From Campylobacterales bacterium (lineage in GTDB: Bacteria; Campylobacterota; Campylobacteria; Campylobacterales; Sulfurimonadaceae), in NCBI GenBank assembly GCA_016938735.1, contig JAFGUB010000008.1, positions 172,449 through 236,448 of the forward strand: a stretch of 64,000 bases of DNA. The letters are read 5' to 3'. A model generated the notes under the pieces. It had not been told where the DNA came from. It made no database searches and saw only the letters and a list, made by a program, of their open reading frames with translations. Shown here piece by piece: positions 15,806 through 25,033 of the stretch. The position numbers and the translations under genes are program-made. How positions within the stretch are numbered: the first letter of the stretch is position 1; the number at the start of each line of letters is the position of its first letter.

Positions 15806-18364
15806 ATGCACGACCACACCCAGCTTGTACGCCATATCGAGGGGGTGCGCACCTACCGCGAACACCTCTCCAAACTCTCCGAACGCTGGGATCTGCTCAC
15901 CTTGCTGGGCCATATGTCCAATATCGGCATGGATATGAGCGCCACCAAAGAGGCGTTTTGGAACCTCACCGATGAGCTGATGCGCCAGCTCATCGAAGAG
16001 TCGGTGCGCAAAAACGTCGCCTCTTTTAGCTCCATTGCCAAAGTGGCGGTGGATATCCTCATCCGCAACCTCTTCGAGCGTACCACCGACATCGGTTTTT
16101 TGGCCACCGATGACGAGATCCGCGCCTACATCGCTTTTTTGAAAAACGAACGCTTTGAAAGCGATGCCAAACGAGAAGAGCGGCGCATCCGCAAAGAGCT
16201 GCTCACCCTGCGTTTTAAAGACTACGTCAGCAAATACTCCGTTTACGACGATATCGTTTTGCTCGATACCCAAGGTGCCGTGCTGGCCCGCTTAAGCAGC
16301 GAATATACGATCAATAACTCCAAAGACCCCATCATTACCGAAGCGCTACATACGGGCGCTGAGTATGTCGAAGCCTACCGCTACAGCGACCTCTTCCCCC
16401 AAACGCCCAAAAGCCTCCTCTACGCCTACAAAGTCAAGGCATCCTCCGACGACGATGCACCCGTTTTAGGGGTTTTGTGTCTGCGTTTTCGTTTTGAAGA
16501 CGAGATGCGCGGCATTTTTGAAAACCTCAAAAAAAGCGGCGACGCCTTTGAGATCACTCTGCTTGATGAGCAGGGGTGCGTCATCGCCTCGAGCGATCCC
16601 TACCATATCCCCGTAGGTGTCTGCGTCAGCATGGAGCTACAGCGCAGCTTCGCCCTGATGAGATTGCACGGGCGCGAATATGTGGTCAAAACCTGCGCGA
16701 CGGGAGGCTATCAGGGTTACTATGGGCCGGGTTGGTTTGGACATGTAATGGCCCCCGTCGAATACGCGTTCGAGAGCCAGAGTACCCAAGCCCTCACCGT
16801 AGAGCCGCAGATACTGCGCGCGCTGACGCTCAGCTCCACCCTCTTTCCCAAAGCCCTTGCCACCATCCCCAAACAGGCCGAAAAGATCCAGCACGAACTC
16901 AACACTACCGTCTGGAACGGCAACGTCAAGATCGCCAACACCAAAAGCGGCGACAACACCTTCTCCAAATCCCTGCTGCACGAAATCTCTCTCACCGGAA
17001 GCGCGACCAAAGAGATCTTCGAATCTTCCATCGCCGAACTCAACGCCACCGTGGTGGGCTCACTGCTTGAAAACGTCCGCTTTCAGGCGGCGCTCGCCAT
17101 CGACATCATGGACCGCAACCTCTATGAGCGCGCCAACGACTGCCGCTGGTGGGCGCTGACGACCTATTTTCGCAGCCAGCTTGCCCTTGAACCCCAAGCA
17201 CGCGACGTCGAGGCCATCAGTGCCATCTTGTCGCATATCAACGCCCTTTATACCGTCTATGCCAATCTCGTTTTGTTTGACGCCTCAGGCACGGTCGTCG
17301 CCTGCTCAAACGATGAGCGCTGGGTTTCGCAGACGCTTCAGGCCCCTTGGGTGCGCCAGACGCTCTCCATCACGCAGCCGCAGCGCTACAGCGTCAGTGA
17401 CTTTGCCAAGACCCCTCTGTATGAGGGGCGCCACACCTATATCTACTGTGCGCCCGTTTTGTCGCTGGATGCTCAAAAAAGCACCGTAGGCGGTATCGCT
17501 ATCGTCTTTGACGCAGAGCCTCAGTTCTCGGCCATGCTGCGCGACGCCCTGCCCGCCGGTAGCGAAGGGAAAAGCGTAGAGGGCTCCTTTGGCCTCTTTT
17601 GCGACCGTTCGCGTAACGTCATCGCCTGCAGCGACGCCAGAGTGCGCAGCGGCGACGTCATCGCGCTTGATGAGCGTTTTTTCACCCCTCAAAGCGGCAG
17701 CGGCCACTCCGCAGCGGTGGCGTACGAAGGGCAATACTACGTCGTCGGCAGCGCCTCATGCCACGGATACCGCGAGTACAAAACCAGCGACGGCTACCGC
17801 AACGACGTCATTGCGCTGATTTTTATTCCCGTGGCCAAAGTACTGACCCATGAAGCCCCCATCGCCGCCATACAACGCGAATACGCCTACCCGCGCGCCC
17901 AAAACGACGAAGAGGCGGTCGATATCTCCACCTTTTACATCAACGGCAAGCTCTACGGCATGAACAGCCGCGACATCGTCTGCTCGCTCACCAATCAAGA
18001 GATCACCAAAATTCTAGGCTCCAGCGACATCTATCTGGGCATCGTCAGCTTCGAAGGACGCACCCTCCCGGTGGTCTCGCTGCGCAAACTGATCAACGGC
18101 AGCGAAGGCTATGATCCCGCCAGCGACACCATCATCGTCGCCCAAAGCACGCGCGGACGGCTGGGTCTGGTGGTGGACCGAGTCTTCGATTCGCCCTCCA
18201 TCCCCAAACGCTCCATTGAAAGCAGCGCCGGCATGGGACTCAAGCTCATCACCACCGCCATCGTCAAACCCGACAACGGCGACACCCGCAAAGAGCTGCT
18301 TTCCCTACTCGACGTCGAAGCGATCGCGGATCGGGTCTTTAAGGTGCACGAGAAGAGCGCGTAG
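15806..18364 (+). CDS. Tandem Cache-like sensor fused to a CheW domain
   Basis: An 852-residue protein with no obvious membrane segment. The N-terminal part holds two copies of one unit of about 350 residues (about 45-395 and 399-700). Each has a helical start (ATKEAF / ATKEIF), a helix with RNLFERTTD / RNLYERANDC, and a PDC/Cache-like ligand fold with DDIVLLDTQGAVLA / YANLVLFDASGTVVA. The C-terminal 145 residues (from about 706) are a CheW domain: YINGKLYGMNSRDI, LGIVSFEGRTLPVVSLRKL and RLGLVVDRVFDS. CheW couples receptors to CheA. A soluble Cache-type sensor fused to CheW would feed a cytoplasmic or lipid-associated signal straight into the chemotaxis array. Confidence 0.85.
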   Translation: MHDHTQLVRHIEGVRTYREHLSKLSERWDLLTLLGHMSNIGMDMSATKEAFWNLTDELMRQLIEESVRKNVASFSSIAKVAVDILIRNLFERTTDIGFLATDDEIRAYIAFLKNERFESDAKREERRIRKELLTLRFKDYVSKYSVYDDIVLLDTQGAVLARLSSEYTINNSKDPIITEALHTGAEYVEAYRYSDLFPQTPKSLLYAYKVKASSDDDAPVLGVLCLRFRFEDEMRGIFENLKKSGDAFEITLLDEQGCVIASSDPYHIPVGVCVSMELQRSFALMRLHGREYVVKTCATGGYQGYYGPGWFGHVMAPVEYAFESQSTQALTVEPQILRALTLSSTLFPKALATIPKQAEKIQHELNTTVWNGNVKIANTKSGDNTFSKSLLHEISLTGSATKEIFESSIAELNATVVGSLLENVRFQAALAIDIMDRNLYERANDCRWWALTTYFRSQLALEPQARDVEAISAILSHINALYTVYANLVLFDASGTVVACSNDERWVSQTLQAPWVRQTLSITQPQRYSVSDFAKTPLYEGRHTYIYCAPVLSLDAQKSTVGGIAIVFDAEPQFSAMLRDALPAGSEGKSVEGSFGLFCDRSRNVIACSDARVRSGDVIALDERFFTPQSGSGHSAAVAYEGQYYVVGSASCHGYREYKTSDGYRNDVIALIFIPVAKVLTHEAPIAAIQREYAYPRAQNDEEAVDISTFYINGKLYGMNSRDIVCSLTNQEITKILGSSDIYLGIVSFEGRTLPVVSLRKLINGSEGYDPASDTIIVAQSTRGRLGLVVDRVFDSPSIPKRSIESSAGMGLKLITTAIVKPDNGDTRKELLSLLDVEAIADRVFKVHEKSA

Positions 18365-18428
18365 GGCGTACATGTAAGCTCGAAACAAAATTGCATTACA
18401 TGCGCAACACTTACATGTAAGGATGTTT

Positions 18429-19427
18429 ATGACCCCCAAAGAAGCCAAACGTGCCCTAGAGCACCTCATAGCGCGCAAGATTCCACTCTTTTTGTGGGGG
18501 CCGCCGGGGATCGGGAAATCCTCGATTGTGGCGCAGATTGCCCGTGAGCGTGGCATCGGTTTTATCGACCTGCGCTTAAGCCTGCTCGATCCTACCGACC
18601 TGCGCGGCATCCCTTTTTTCAACGCGCAAATAGAAGAAGCGGTCTGGGCGAGTGCGTCGTTTTTGCCCAAAGAGGGTGAGGGGATCTTGTTTCTCGATGA
18701 GCTCAACACCGCCGCACCCATGGTGCAGGCTTCGGCCTATCAGCTCATACTCGATCGTAAAATCGGCGAGTACACCCTGCCTGAGGGGTGGGCGATTGTG
18801 GCGGCGGGCAACCGCGAGAGCGACCGTGGGGTGACCTTTCGCATGGCCGCCCCTCTGGCTAACCGTTTTGTGCACCTCTCGATGGAGGCCAGCGTGAATG
18901 ATTGGCGTTCTTGGGCCTTTGAGCGCGGCATTGATGAGCGCATCATCGCCTTTATCGCGCACCGCAGCGACGCGCTCTTTGCCTTTGACGCCAAAAGCGA
19001 CGCGCGCGCCTTCGCCACGCCGCGTACCTGGGCCTATGTGCATGAGATTTTGGCCTCCAAGCCCGAACCCGAACTGCTGATGCCGCTGGTTGCCGGAGCC
19101 ATCGGCGATGAGTTGGCGGCGGCCTTTTTGGGCTTTATGCTGGTAGCTTCGGAGCTGCCCGATATTGAAGCGATTTTAGAAGGGCGTGAGGCCAAAGTCC
19201 CCAGTGATCCCGCCGCGCTGCACCTGCTCGCCTCGGCACTCTCCATGCGTATCACCCAAAACATCAGCGCCAAGAAGCTCAGCCATCTGCTCGATTACAC
19301 CCTGCGCCTCCCCGGAGAGTTTGCGGTGATGATCATTGAAGACCTAAGAGCGCGCGGCATTGAGCTGGATCATGTGCAGAGCTGGAGTCTTTGGATGAAA
19401 AAGTTCAACCACCTGCTACGCCCATGA
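18429..19427 (+). CDS. MoxR-type AAA+ ATPase
   Basis: A 332-residue ATPase with Walker A GPPGIGKSS (near residue 26), RLSLLDPTDLRGIP, Walker B LFLDELNTA and the sensor-1 segment IVAAGNRESDRG. MoxR proteins act as chaperones that remodel or insert cofactors into partners, typically together with a VWA-domain protein. Such a VWA-like protein is encoded directly downstream with an ATGA overlap. I prefer the ATG at 18429 over 18423: the spacing from TAAGGA (18418-18423) is better. That Shine-Dalgarno grows out of an exact TTACATGTAA copy at 18411-18420. Confidence 0.9.
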   Translation: MTPKEAKRALEHLIARKIPLFLWGPPGIGKSSIVAQIARERGIGFIDLRLSLLDPTDLRGIPFFNAQIEEAVWASASFLPKEGEGILFLDELNTAAPMVQASAYQLILDRKIGEYTLPEGWAIVAAGNRESDRGVTFRMAAPLANRFVHLSMEASVNDWRSWAFERGIDERIIAFIAHRSDALFAFDAKSDARAFATPRTWAYVHEILASKPEPELLMPLVAGAIGDELAAAFLGFMLVASELPDIEAILEGREAKVPSDPAALHLLASALSMRITQNISAKKLSHLLDYTLRLPGEFAVMIIEDLRARGIELDHVQSWSLWMKKFNHLLRP

Positions 19428-20512
19428 ACCTGCTGCAAAAGGCCAAAAGCCGCCTCTGCGTCACCCACCCCTACTTTGGGATGCTCGCCTCGCGTCTGCG
19501 TGAGGAGCCTAGCGATAAGGTGCGTTTTTACGCCAGCAACGGCGTGCGCTTTATCTACAACAGCGACTTTATCGCTACATGTAAGCTCGAAACCCTCCAA
19601 TTTATCCTCACCAACTGCGCCATGCACCACGTCCTCGCCCACCAAAACCGCCGCCTGAACCGCCACGGCGCCCTCTGGCAGCTCGCCACCGACTACGCCA
19701 TCAACGACATCCTCAAACACAGCGGCCTCTCCATCCCCCAAGGGGCCAATTACAACGCAGAGTTTCGCGGCCTCTACGCCGAAGAGATCTATGCGCGGCT
19801 CAAAGAGGGTTATGGCGAGAGCGCTTTTGATGATCTTGCTGAAGAGGCCAAAGCGCTTATCGAAGGGGTAGAGGGCAGTCTCGATCCGCAAACCGAATCG
19901 CAGTGGCAGTACGCCCAAAGCATCGCAGAGCAGGTCACGCTGCAAAAGAGCAAAATGCCCTCAGGGCTGGAACGTCTGGGCAAAAAGGTCAAAAGCAGCG
20001 GCGTGGATTGGCGCTTTGAGCTCTACAACGCCATCAACCGCCATATGCGCAACAACTACGCCTTTATGCCGCCGAACAAAAAACACCTCTGGCGCGGCTT
20101 CGCTCTGCCTTCACTCGCCTCCGATACGCTCAGCATCACCGTGGCCATCGACACCTCAGGCTCCATCGATGAAGCGCTGCTGGGGGCCTTTATGGGGGAG
20201 TTTGAGACCATCATGCAGAGTTTCCCCTCGATTCGCATCGAACTGCTGATCTGCGACGCCCGCATCCACGCCCACCACACCTTTTATGGCGGAGATGACT
20301 TACATGTAAGCCTCAAAGGGGGCGGCGGAACGGATTATCGCCCCGTATTTGACCTGATTGATGCGGAGCTAGGGATGAGCACGATGCTGCTCTACTTCAC
20401 CGACGGTGATGGCATCTTCCCGCGCAGAGCGCCGGGCTATGAGGTGCTCTGGGCGCTGAGTCGGGAGGCCAAGGTGCCTTTTGGACGGGCGCTGGTGATT
20501 TTTGAGGCGTAG
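19424..20512 (+). CDS. VWA-like predicted metallopeptidase (DUF2201)
   Basis: A 362-residue protein. The N-terminal DUF2201_N part has the zinc-peptidase-like pattern CAMHHVLAHQNR (about residues 65-76) and ATDYAINDIL. The C-terminal part is a VWA-like domain with the metal site DTSGSID (about residues 242-248) and GGGGTDYRP. It is the usual partner of the MoxR ATPase upstream, which it overlaps by 4 nt. MoxR-VWA pairs mature or activate other proteins; the client here is not evident. Palindrome copies lie at 19575 (one mismatch) and 20300 (exact). Confidence 0.88.
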   Translation: MNLLQKAKSRLCVTHPYFGMLASRLREEPSDKVRFYASNGVRFIYNSDFIATCKLETLQFILTNCAMHHVLAHQNRRLNRHGALWQLATDYAINDILKHSGLSIPQGANYNAEFRGLYAEEIYARLKEGYGESAFDDLAEEAKALIEGVEGSLDPQTESQWQYAQSIAEQVTLQKSKMPSGLERLGKKVKSSGVDWRFELYNAINRHMRNNYAFMPPNKKHLWRGFALPSLASDTLSITVAIDTSGSIDEALLGAFMGEFETIMQSFPSIRIELLICDARIHAHHTFYGGDDLHVSLKGGGGTDYRPVFDLIDAELGMSTMLLYFTDGDGIFPRRAPGYEVLWALSREAKVPFGRALVIFEA

Positions 20513-20537
20513 CGGTATAATAGTGCGTCACTACCGC
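20512..20537 (+). promoter_or_regulatory. Promoter and candidate operator of the toxin-antitoxin pair
   Basis: TATAAT at 20516-20521 is embedded in a nested palindrome. GCGGTA (20512-20517) pairs with TACCGC (20532-20537), and AGTG-CGT-CACT (20522-20532) lies between. Type II antitoxins usually repress their own promoter by binding such repeats, so this is the likely autoregulatory operator. The antitoxin start follows at 20549 after CAGGAG. Confidence 0.5.
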
Positions 20538-20548
20538 AGGAGTCAACC

Positions 20549-20767
20549 ATGAAAACAATCAGCATCGAAATGAAAGAGGATGCGTACGAAGCCTTCAAAA
20601 ACTTTTTACATCTTCTACCTCAAGACTCTTTTGTTATTTACGACGATGACGACACCCCCCAAGAGCGTGAGCGTGCTATCGTTCATCGCTACAACGAGCA
20701 GATCGATTCGGGTACGCTCGATGCGTTTGAGTCTTTTGAAAAGATGAAAAATGGCCTACGCGCTTAG
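20549..20767 (+). CDS. Putative antitoxin of a RelE-type module
   Basis: A 72-residue acidic protein beginning MKTISIEMKEDAYEAF, with a central DDDDTPQERERAI and a C-terminal helical region that would wrap around the toxin. The family is not recognised by name. Its position directly before a RelE/ParE-like toxin, with a 17-nt overlap, and its small acidic nature make it the antitoxin. It probably represses its own promoter through the palindrome at 20512-20537. Confidence 0.75.
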   Translation: MKTISIEMKEDAYEAFKNFLHLLPQDSFVIYDDDDTPQERERAIVHRYNEQIDSGTLDAFESFEKMKNGLRA

Positions 20768-21017
20768 GGTCTCCAAAGAGTTTACGAAGTTTTTTGCCAA
20801 ACGCACCCCAAAAGAGCAAGTAGCGATCGAATCCAAGCTGATGCTCCTGTGTGAAAACCCTTACCATCATCCTCAGCTCGACATTTCGCCTTACAAGGGT
20901 GAAGCAGACACCTATCACCTACGCTACCGTACCTACCGCATCATCTACCGTGTTGTTGATGCAGAGCTGATCATCTTTTTGCTCGTAGCAGGCAATCGCG
21001 GCGATGTATACAAGTAA
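20751..21017 (+). CDS. RelE/ParE-family toxin
   Basis: An 88-residue basic protein with the RelE/ParE superfamily pattern: VSKEFTKFFAKRTPKEQ, then LRYRTYRIIYRVVDAELIIFLLVAGNRGDVYK at the C-terminus. RelE-like members cleave mRNA on the ribosome; ParE-like ones poison gyrase. The YRIIYRV strand and the final GNRGDVYK favour a RelE-type RNase. It overlaps the antitoxin gene by 17 nt. Confidence 0.85.
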   Translation: MAYALRVSKEFTKFFAKRTPKEQVAIESKLMLLCENPYHHPQLDISPYKGEADTYHLRYRTYRIIYRVVDAELIIFLLVAGNRGDVYK

Positions 21018-21028
21018 GGCCGCGCCCC

Positions 21029-21865
21029 ATGCCGCTTGAACCCAGCGCCTATCTTTTCGCCTTCGCACTCACGCTTTTTGCGGGTCTGAGCACCGGCATC
21101 GGCGCGGCCATCGCCTTTTTCGCGCATGGGCGCAGTCCGCTCTTTTTGAGTTTCGGACTGGGGTTTTCGGCGGGGGTGATGCTCTATGTCTCCTTCGTGG
21201 AGATTCTTGCCAAAGCCACTAGCGAACTTGGCGCGAAACTCGGTGCGCTCTGGGGCGAAGGCGCGGCGGTGGCGCTCTTTTTTGCGGGCATCGGTTTTGC
21301 GGCGCTGATCGACTACCTCATCCCCGAAGAGGTCAATCCGCACGAACTCAAAAGTGAAGGCGCACTCGACGCGCTCAAACCAAGCAACCAAAGCACGCCG
21401 CTGCGCCACTCGGCACTGCGCCGCACCGGCATCTTCACCGCCGTCGCCATCACCATCCACAACTTTCCCGAAGGCTTCGCCACCTTTGTCTCAGCGCTGA
21501 GCGACCCCACTCTTGGCATCATGATCGCGCTGGCCATCGCGCTGCACAACATTCCTGAGGGGATGGCGGTCTCGCTTCCCATCTACCATGCCACGCTCAA
21601 CAAAAAAACCGCCTTTCGTTACGCGCTGCTCAGCGGTCTGGCCGAACCCGCCGGAGCAGTGCTGGGCTTTTTGCTGCTGCTGCCGCTGATGGGACCGTGG
21701 ACGCTGGGGGTTACCTTTGCGCTGGTGGCGGGGATCATGGTCTACATCAGCCTCGATGAGCTGCTCCCCGGAAGCCACCTCTACGGCACGCCCCATACCG
21801 CCATTTTGGGCGTAAGCGCGGGGATGGCGGTGATGGCACTGAGCCTTTGGCTCTTTAAGTTTTAG
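21029..21865 (+). CDS. zupT: ZIP-family zinc transporter (ZupT)
   Basis: A 278-residue inner-membrane protein with eight predicted membrane segments. The two metal-binding motifs are HNFPEGFATF in TM4 and HNIPEGMAVSLP in TM5. This is the ZupT branch of the ZIP family, which imports zinc and other divalent metals. It begins 11 nt after the toxin gene and could be in the same transcript. It is followed after an exact palindrome copy by the LolA-like gene. Confidence 0.93.
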   Translation: MPLEPSAYLFAFALTLFAGLSTGIGAAIAFFAHGRSPLFLSFGLGFSAGVMLYVSFVEILAKATSELGAKLGALWGEGAAVALFFAGIGFAALIDYLIPEEVNPHELKSEGALDALKPSNQSTPLRHSALRRTGIFTAVAITIHNFPEGFATFVSALSDPTLGIMIALAIALHNIPEGMAVSLPIYHATLNKKTAFRYALLSGLAEPAGAVLGFLLLLPLMGPWTLGVTFALVAGIMVYISLDELLPGSHLYGTPHTAILGVSAGMAVMALSLWLFKF

Positions 21866-21888
21866 GGCTTACATGTAAGGAGATCAAA

Positions 21889-22614
21889 ATGCGTATCCTG
21901 TCCCTTATTTTGTGCTGCTTCGCGGCACTTTATGGCCTCGATGCGGCGGGCATCATCGCCAAAGTCGAAGAGAACCTGCGCGGTGAGCAGGTCTATCTGC
22001 GCATGAGTATGCGCATAGTCACCCAAAGGCACGAGCGCACACTGCAGCTTGAGTCGTGGTCGCAGGGCAAGAAGCGCAGCTTCGTGCGGATCAACCATCC
22101 GCCGATGGAGCGGGGCATCACCTTTTTGAATCTGGAGGGACAGATGTGGCAATATGTGCCGCGCATCGAGCGCACCATCAAGATTCCCCCTTCGATGATG
22201 CTGCAAAGCTGGATGGGCAGCGACATCAGCAACGACGACATCGTGCGCCAAAGCTCCCTTACCGAAGACTACGACGCCCGTATCGTCGAGCACAACGGCA
22301 GCGTCGCACTGATCGAGCTCATTCCCAAACCCGACGCAAGCGTCGTATGGGGCAAAGTGCTCTCGCGTATCGACACCGAGCGTTTCGTGGCGCTCGAAGA
22401 GCGCTTCTACGACGAAGAGGGGACGCTCGTGCGCACCTTCAGCTTTGATGCGGTCAAACGATTCGGGCGCTACCACCTCCCTACCCGCTGGGAGATACGC
22501 CCGCAAGCCTATCCGCACAACCGCACCACCCTCTTATTGGAGGAGGTCGATTACGACACCCCGATCGATGAGGCCTATTTCACCAAAAGCGCCCTGACGC
22601 GCTTTGCGAGATAA
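21889..22614 (+). CDS. Outer membrane lipoprotein-sorting protein (LolA-like)
   Basis: A 241-residue protein with a signal peptide (MRILSLILCCFAALYGLDA), so periplasmic. The body is the LolA-like fold of the COG2834 type, with LESWSQGKKRSFVRINHP, KGITF-like GITFLNLEGQMW, IPPSMMLQSWMGSDISNDD and YDARIVEHNG. Proteins of this branch are thought to carry lipoproteins or lipids, usually beside FtsX-type ABC transporters, as here: two permeases, an ATPase and an outer-membrane-like protein follow. AAGGAG of its ribosome-binding site begins inside the exact TTACATGTAA at 21869-21878. Confidence 0.85.
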   Translation: MRILSLILCCFAALYGLDAAGIIAKVEENLRGEQVYLRMSMRIVTQRHERTLQLESWSQGKKRSFVRINHPPMERGITFLNLEGQMWQYVPRIERTIKIPPSMMLQSWMGSDISNDDIVRQSSLTEDYDARIVEHNGSVALIELIPKPDASVVWGKVLSRIDTERFVALEERFYDEEGTLVRTFSFDAVKRFGRYHLPTRWEIRPQAYPHNRTTLLLEEVDYDTPIDEAYFTKSALTRFAR

Positions 22615-22617
22615 ACG

Positions 22618-23832
22618 ATGCTGTTGCGGCTGGCATGGCGCAATATTCTCTTCTACAAAGGCCGCTCCCTGGCCACCTTCTTGCTCACCTTCTGCGCGGC
22701 GCTGCTCTTGATCTTCTACGCCGCACTGATGCAGGGTTCGCACCGCACCATGCTGCACAGCAACCTTGGCATCTACACCGGTGCCTTGCAACTGCAACAT
22801 CAGCGCTACCAAGAGGAGGGCGGCAGCGAACATCTGATCTTTGGCGCCGCACACTGGGTCGATCTTCTGCGCCGCACTCCCGAAGTCACGGCGGTTTCGG
22901 CGCGGCTAGAGACCGTCGGCATCGCCGCTTCGCGCCTTGCTTCGGGAGCCGTTGTTCTCACGGGCGTCGATTTCAGCGCCGAAGCGGATCTCAGCGCCCT
23001 GCAAAAAGCGCTTAAATCCGGGGTCTACGCGAGCGAAGGGCTCTGTCTGTATGTCGGCAGCGATCTGGCGCGCAAACTCGAAGTCGGGCTGCACGACGAA
23101 CTGAGCTTTATCGGCAGTGCGCCTGATCGCGGCTTTGTGGCAGAGCGTTTTGAGGTATGCGGCATCTTCAAAACCGGGCTTTACGACTTCGATCTGAACT
23201 ACGCTTTTTTAAACCGCGCCGCCTTCGACACCCTTTTTCGCACGCACGACACCGCAAGCGTCATCGCCGTCGCGCTGGACGATCCCCTGCACGCCGAAGC
23301 GATCGGCGCGCGTATCGCCCCCCTGCTCGAACCCCATCTGCGCCTCTACCCCTGGCAAGAGCTGCTTGAGGATCTGCTGCAGATGCTCAGCCTCGACAAG
23401 ATCTTCGGCTACGTCTCGCTGGGACTCTTTTTTTTGGTGATCTTTTTTGTGGTGATGATCTACTCCTTCATCAACGTCAGCAGCCGCATCAAAACCTTCG
23501 GTATGTTGCGCAGCATCGGGATGCGGCAGCGTCAGATCGACATCGTGCTGTTGCTTGAAACCCTCATCCTCAGCCTAGGCGCACTCGCTTTGGCCGCGCC
23601 GCTGGGGGGATTTTTGGCCGCATGGTTCGAGCTGCACCCCATCATCATCGAAGGCATCGCCGAAAACTACAAAAGTTACGGCATCGTGAGCGACGCCATG
23701 CCCACCTGCTTCGACCCCGCATCCATCCTGCGCCAAAGCGCTCTGATCCTTCTGCTCAATCTGCTGAGTATCCTCTACCCTATCGGCTACCTGCGCCGCT
23801 TTAGCCCCACGGAAGCGATGCGTCATGTTTAG
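22618..23832 (+). CDS. FtsX-family ABC transporter permease 1
   Basis: A 404-residue inner-membrane protein: one N-terminal membrane segment (about 10-40), a large periplasmic domain (to about 265) and three C-terminal segments (MIYSFINVSSRIKTFGMLRSIGMRQRQI). It matches the LolC/LolE/FtsX permease fold. It starts 3 nt after the LolA-like gene and its end overlaps the second permease by 8 nt. It probably forms a heterodimer with that permease and extracts a lipidated substrate from the inner membrane for the LolA-like carrier. Confidence 0.88.
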   Translation: MLLRLAWRNILFYKGRSLATFLLTFCAALLLIFYAALMQGSHRTMLHSNLGIYTGALQLQHQRYQEEGGSEHLIFGAAHWVDLLRRTPEVTAVSARLETVGIAASRLASGAVVLTGVDFSAEADLSALQKALKSGVYASEGLCLYVGSDLARKLEVGLHDELSFIGSAPDRGFVAERFEVCGIFKTGLYDFDLNYAFLNRAAFDTLFRTHDTASVIAVALDDPLHAEAIGARIAPLLEPHLRLYPWQELLEDLLQMLSLDKIFGYVSLGLFFLVIFFVVMIYSFINVSSRIKTFGMLRSIGMRQRQIDIVLLLETLILSLGALALAAPLGGFLAAWFELHPIIIEGIAENYKSYGIVSDAMPTCFDPASILRQSALILLLNLLSILYPIGYLRRFSPTEAMRHV

Positions 23833-25033
23833 CCTGGTCCTCAAAATAGCCCTCAAAAGCGCCTTTATACGTCCGCTACGCTCCTTTTTGACGGTGTTGA
23901 TGATCGCACTGAGCATGAGTGTGATGATCACGCTCGAAGGGTTTTACGACGGCATGGTGCAGAGCATGACGCAAAGCGTCATCCGCAGCCAAAGCGGCGA
24001 TCTGAGCCTCTTTGCCAAGGGGTATCGCCTGCATGGGCAGATCGACTACCGCATCGAAGAGGCCAAAGCGCTCACGCAAAGCCTGCGTGAGCATCCGCAG
24101 GTAGACGCCGCCGTCATGCGCCTTGAGGCGCAGGGGCTCGCGCAGACGGCCCACAAAGCCTCGGGCGCAACTCTCATCGGCATCGACGTTTTGGCCGAAG
24201 AGCGTTTTGGCGGGTTTTCGGAGTTTGTCGTTGATGGCACGCTCGATTCGCTCAGCCACGGTGCAGCCATCGGCTCCGCCCTGGCCAAACGGCTCAAAGT
24301 GCGCATCGGTTCTAAAGTGGTGCTCAGCGTCGTAGACCAAGAGCGCACGATCCAAAGCATCGCCCTGCGCATCAAAGCCGTGGTGCGTACCTCCAACATC
24401 GCTCGCGACGAACGCGCCCTTTTTGTCGATTATCCCGTGGCTGCGGCGCTGCTGGGCGTATCGCCGGAGTCGGCCACGCAGATCGCCCTGCGCTGCACCG
24501 AACCTCATGCCCTGCAGACGCACCCTGATCTAAGGGCGCTGGAGTCGGTGCGCTTCGAAGCGCTCCATCCGCAACTCGCGCAGATGCGCACCCTTACCGA
24601 TCTCTTCAACACCCTCTCCTTCGGCATCGTCATGAGCGTTGTCTTTATCGGTATTTTGGGAACGATGTATGTTTCGGTGCTCGAACGCATCCGGGAGTTC
24701 GGGATGCTTTTGTGTATCGGGTACGGCTTTGGCAGACTCTGCGCTCAGGTGCTGTTCGAAGCGCTCGCGCTCTCGCTCGCCGGTTTTGCGCTGGGTGCGC
24801 TGCTCTCTTTTGGGCTGCTGCTTTACTTATATGTATACGGTCTTGATCTCAGCGCCTTTGCGCAGGGGCTTGAGCGTTTCGGGCTCTTTAGCGTCCTCTA
24901 CGCTCCGCTCGATCCGGGCTATTTTCTCTCGACCCTCTACGCCGTGATCGGCGCGGCCTCGCTCAGCGTCATCGCGCCCCTGCGGCGCATCGCCAAACTC
25001 ACCCCCGTAGAGGTGCTAAAGGAGTACCCATGA
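23825..25033 (+). CDS. FtsX-family ABC transporter permease 2
   Basis: A 402-residue protein with the same layout as permease 1: an N-terminal membrane segment (SFLTVLMIALSMSVMITLEG), a periplasmic domain and three C-terminal membrane segments with GTMYVSVLERIREFGMLLCIG. It overlaps both neighbours and is the second half of a two-permease ABC transporter. The ATPase gene begins in its last codons (ATGA). Confidence 0.88.
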   Translation: MFSLVLKIALKSAFIRPLRSFLTVLMIALSMSVMITLEGFYDGMVQSMTQSVIRSQSGDLSLFAKGYRLHGQIDYRIEEAKALTQSLREHPQVDAAVMRLEAQGLAQTAHKASGATLIGIDVLAEERFGGFSEFVVDGTLDSLSHGAAIGSALAKRLKVRIGSKVVLSVVDQERTIQSIALRIKAVVRTSNIARDERALFVDYPVAAALLGVSPESATQIALRCTEPHALQTHPDLRALESVRFEALHPQLAQMRTLTDLFNTLSFGIVMSVVFIGILGTMYVSVLERIREFGMLLCIGYGFGRLCAQVLFEALALSLAGFALGALLSFGLLLYLYVYGLDLSAFAQGLERFGLFSVLYAPLDPGYFLSTLYAVIGAASLSVIAPLRRIAKLTPVEVLKEYP

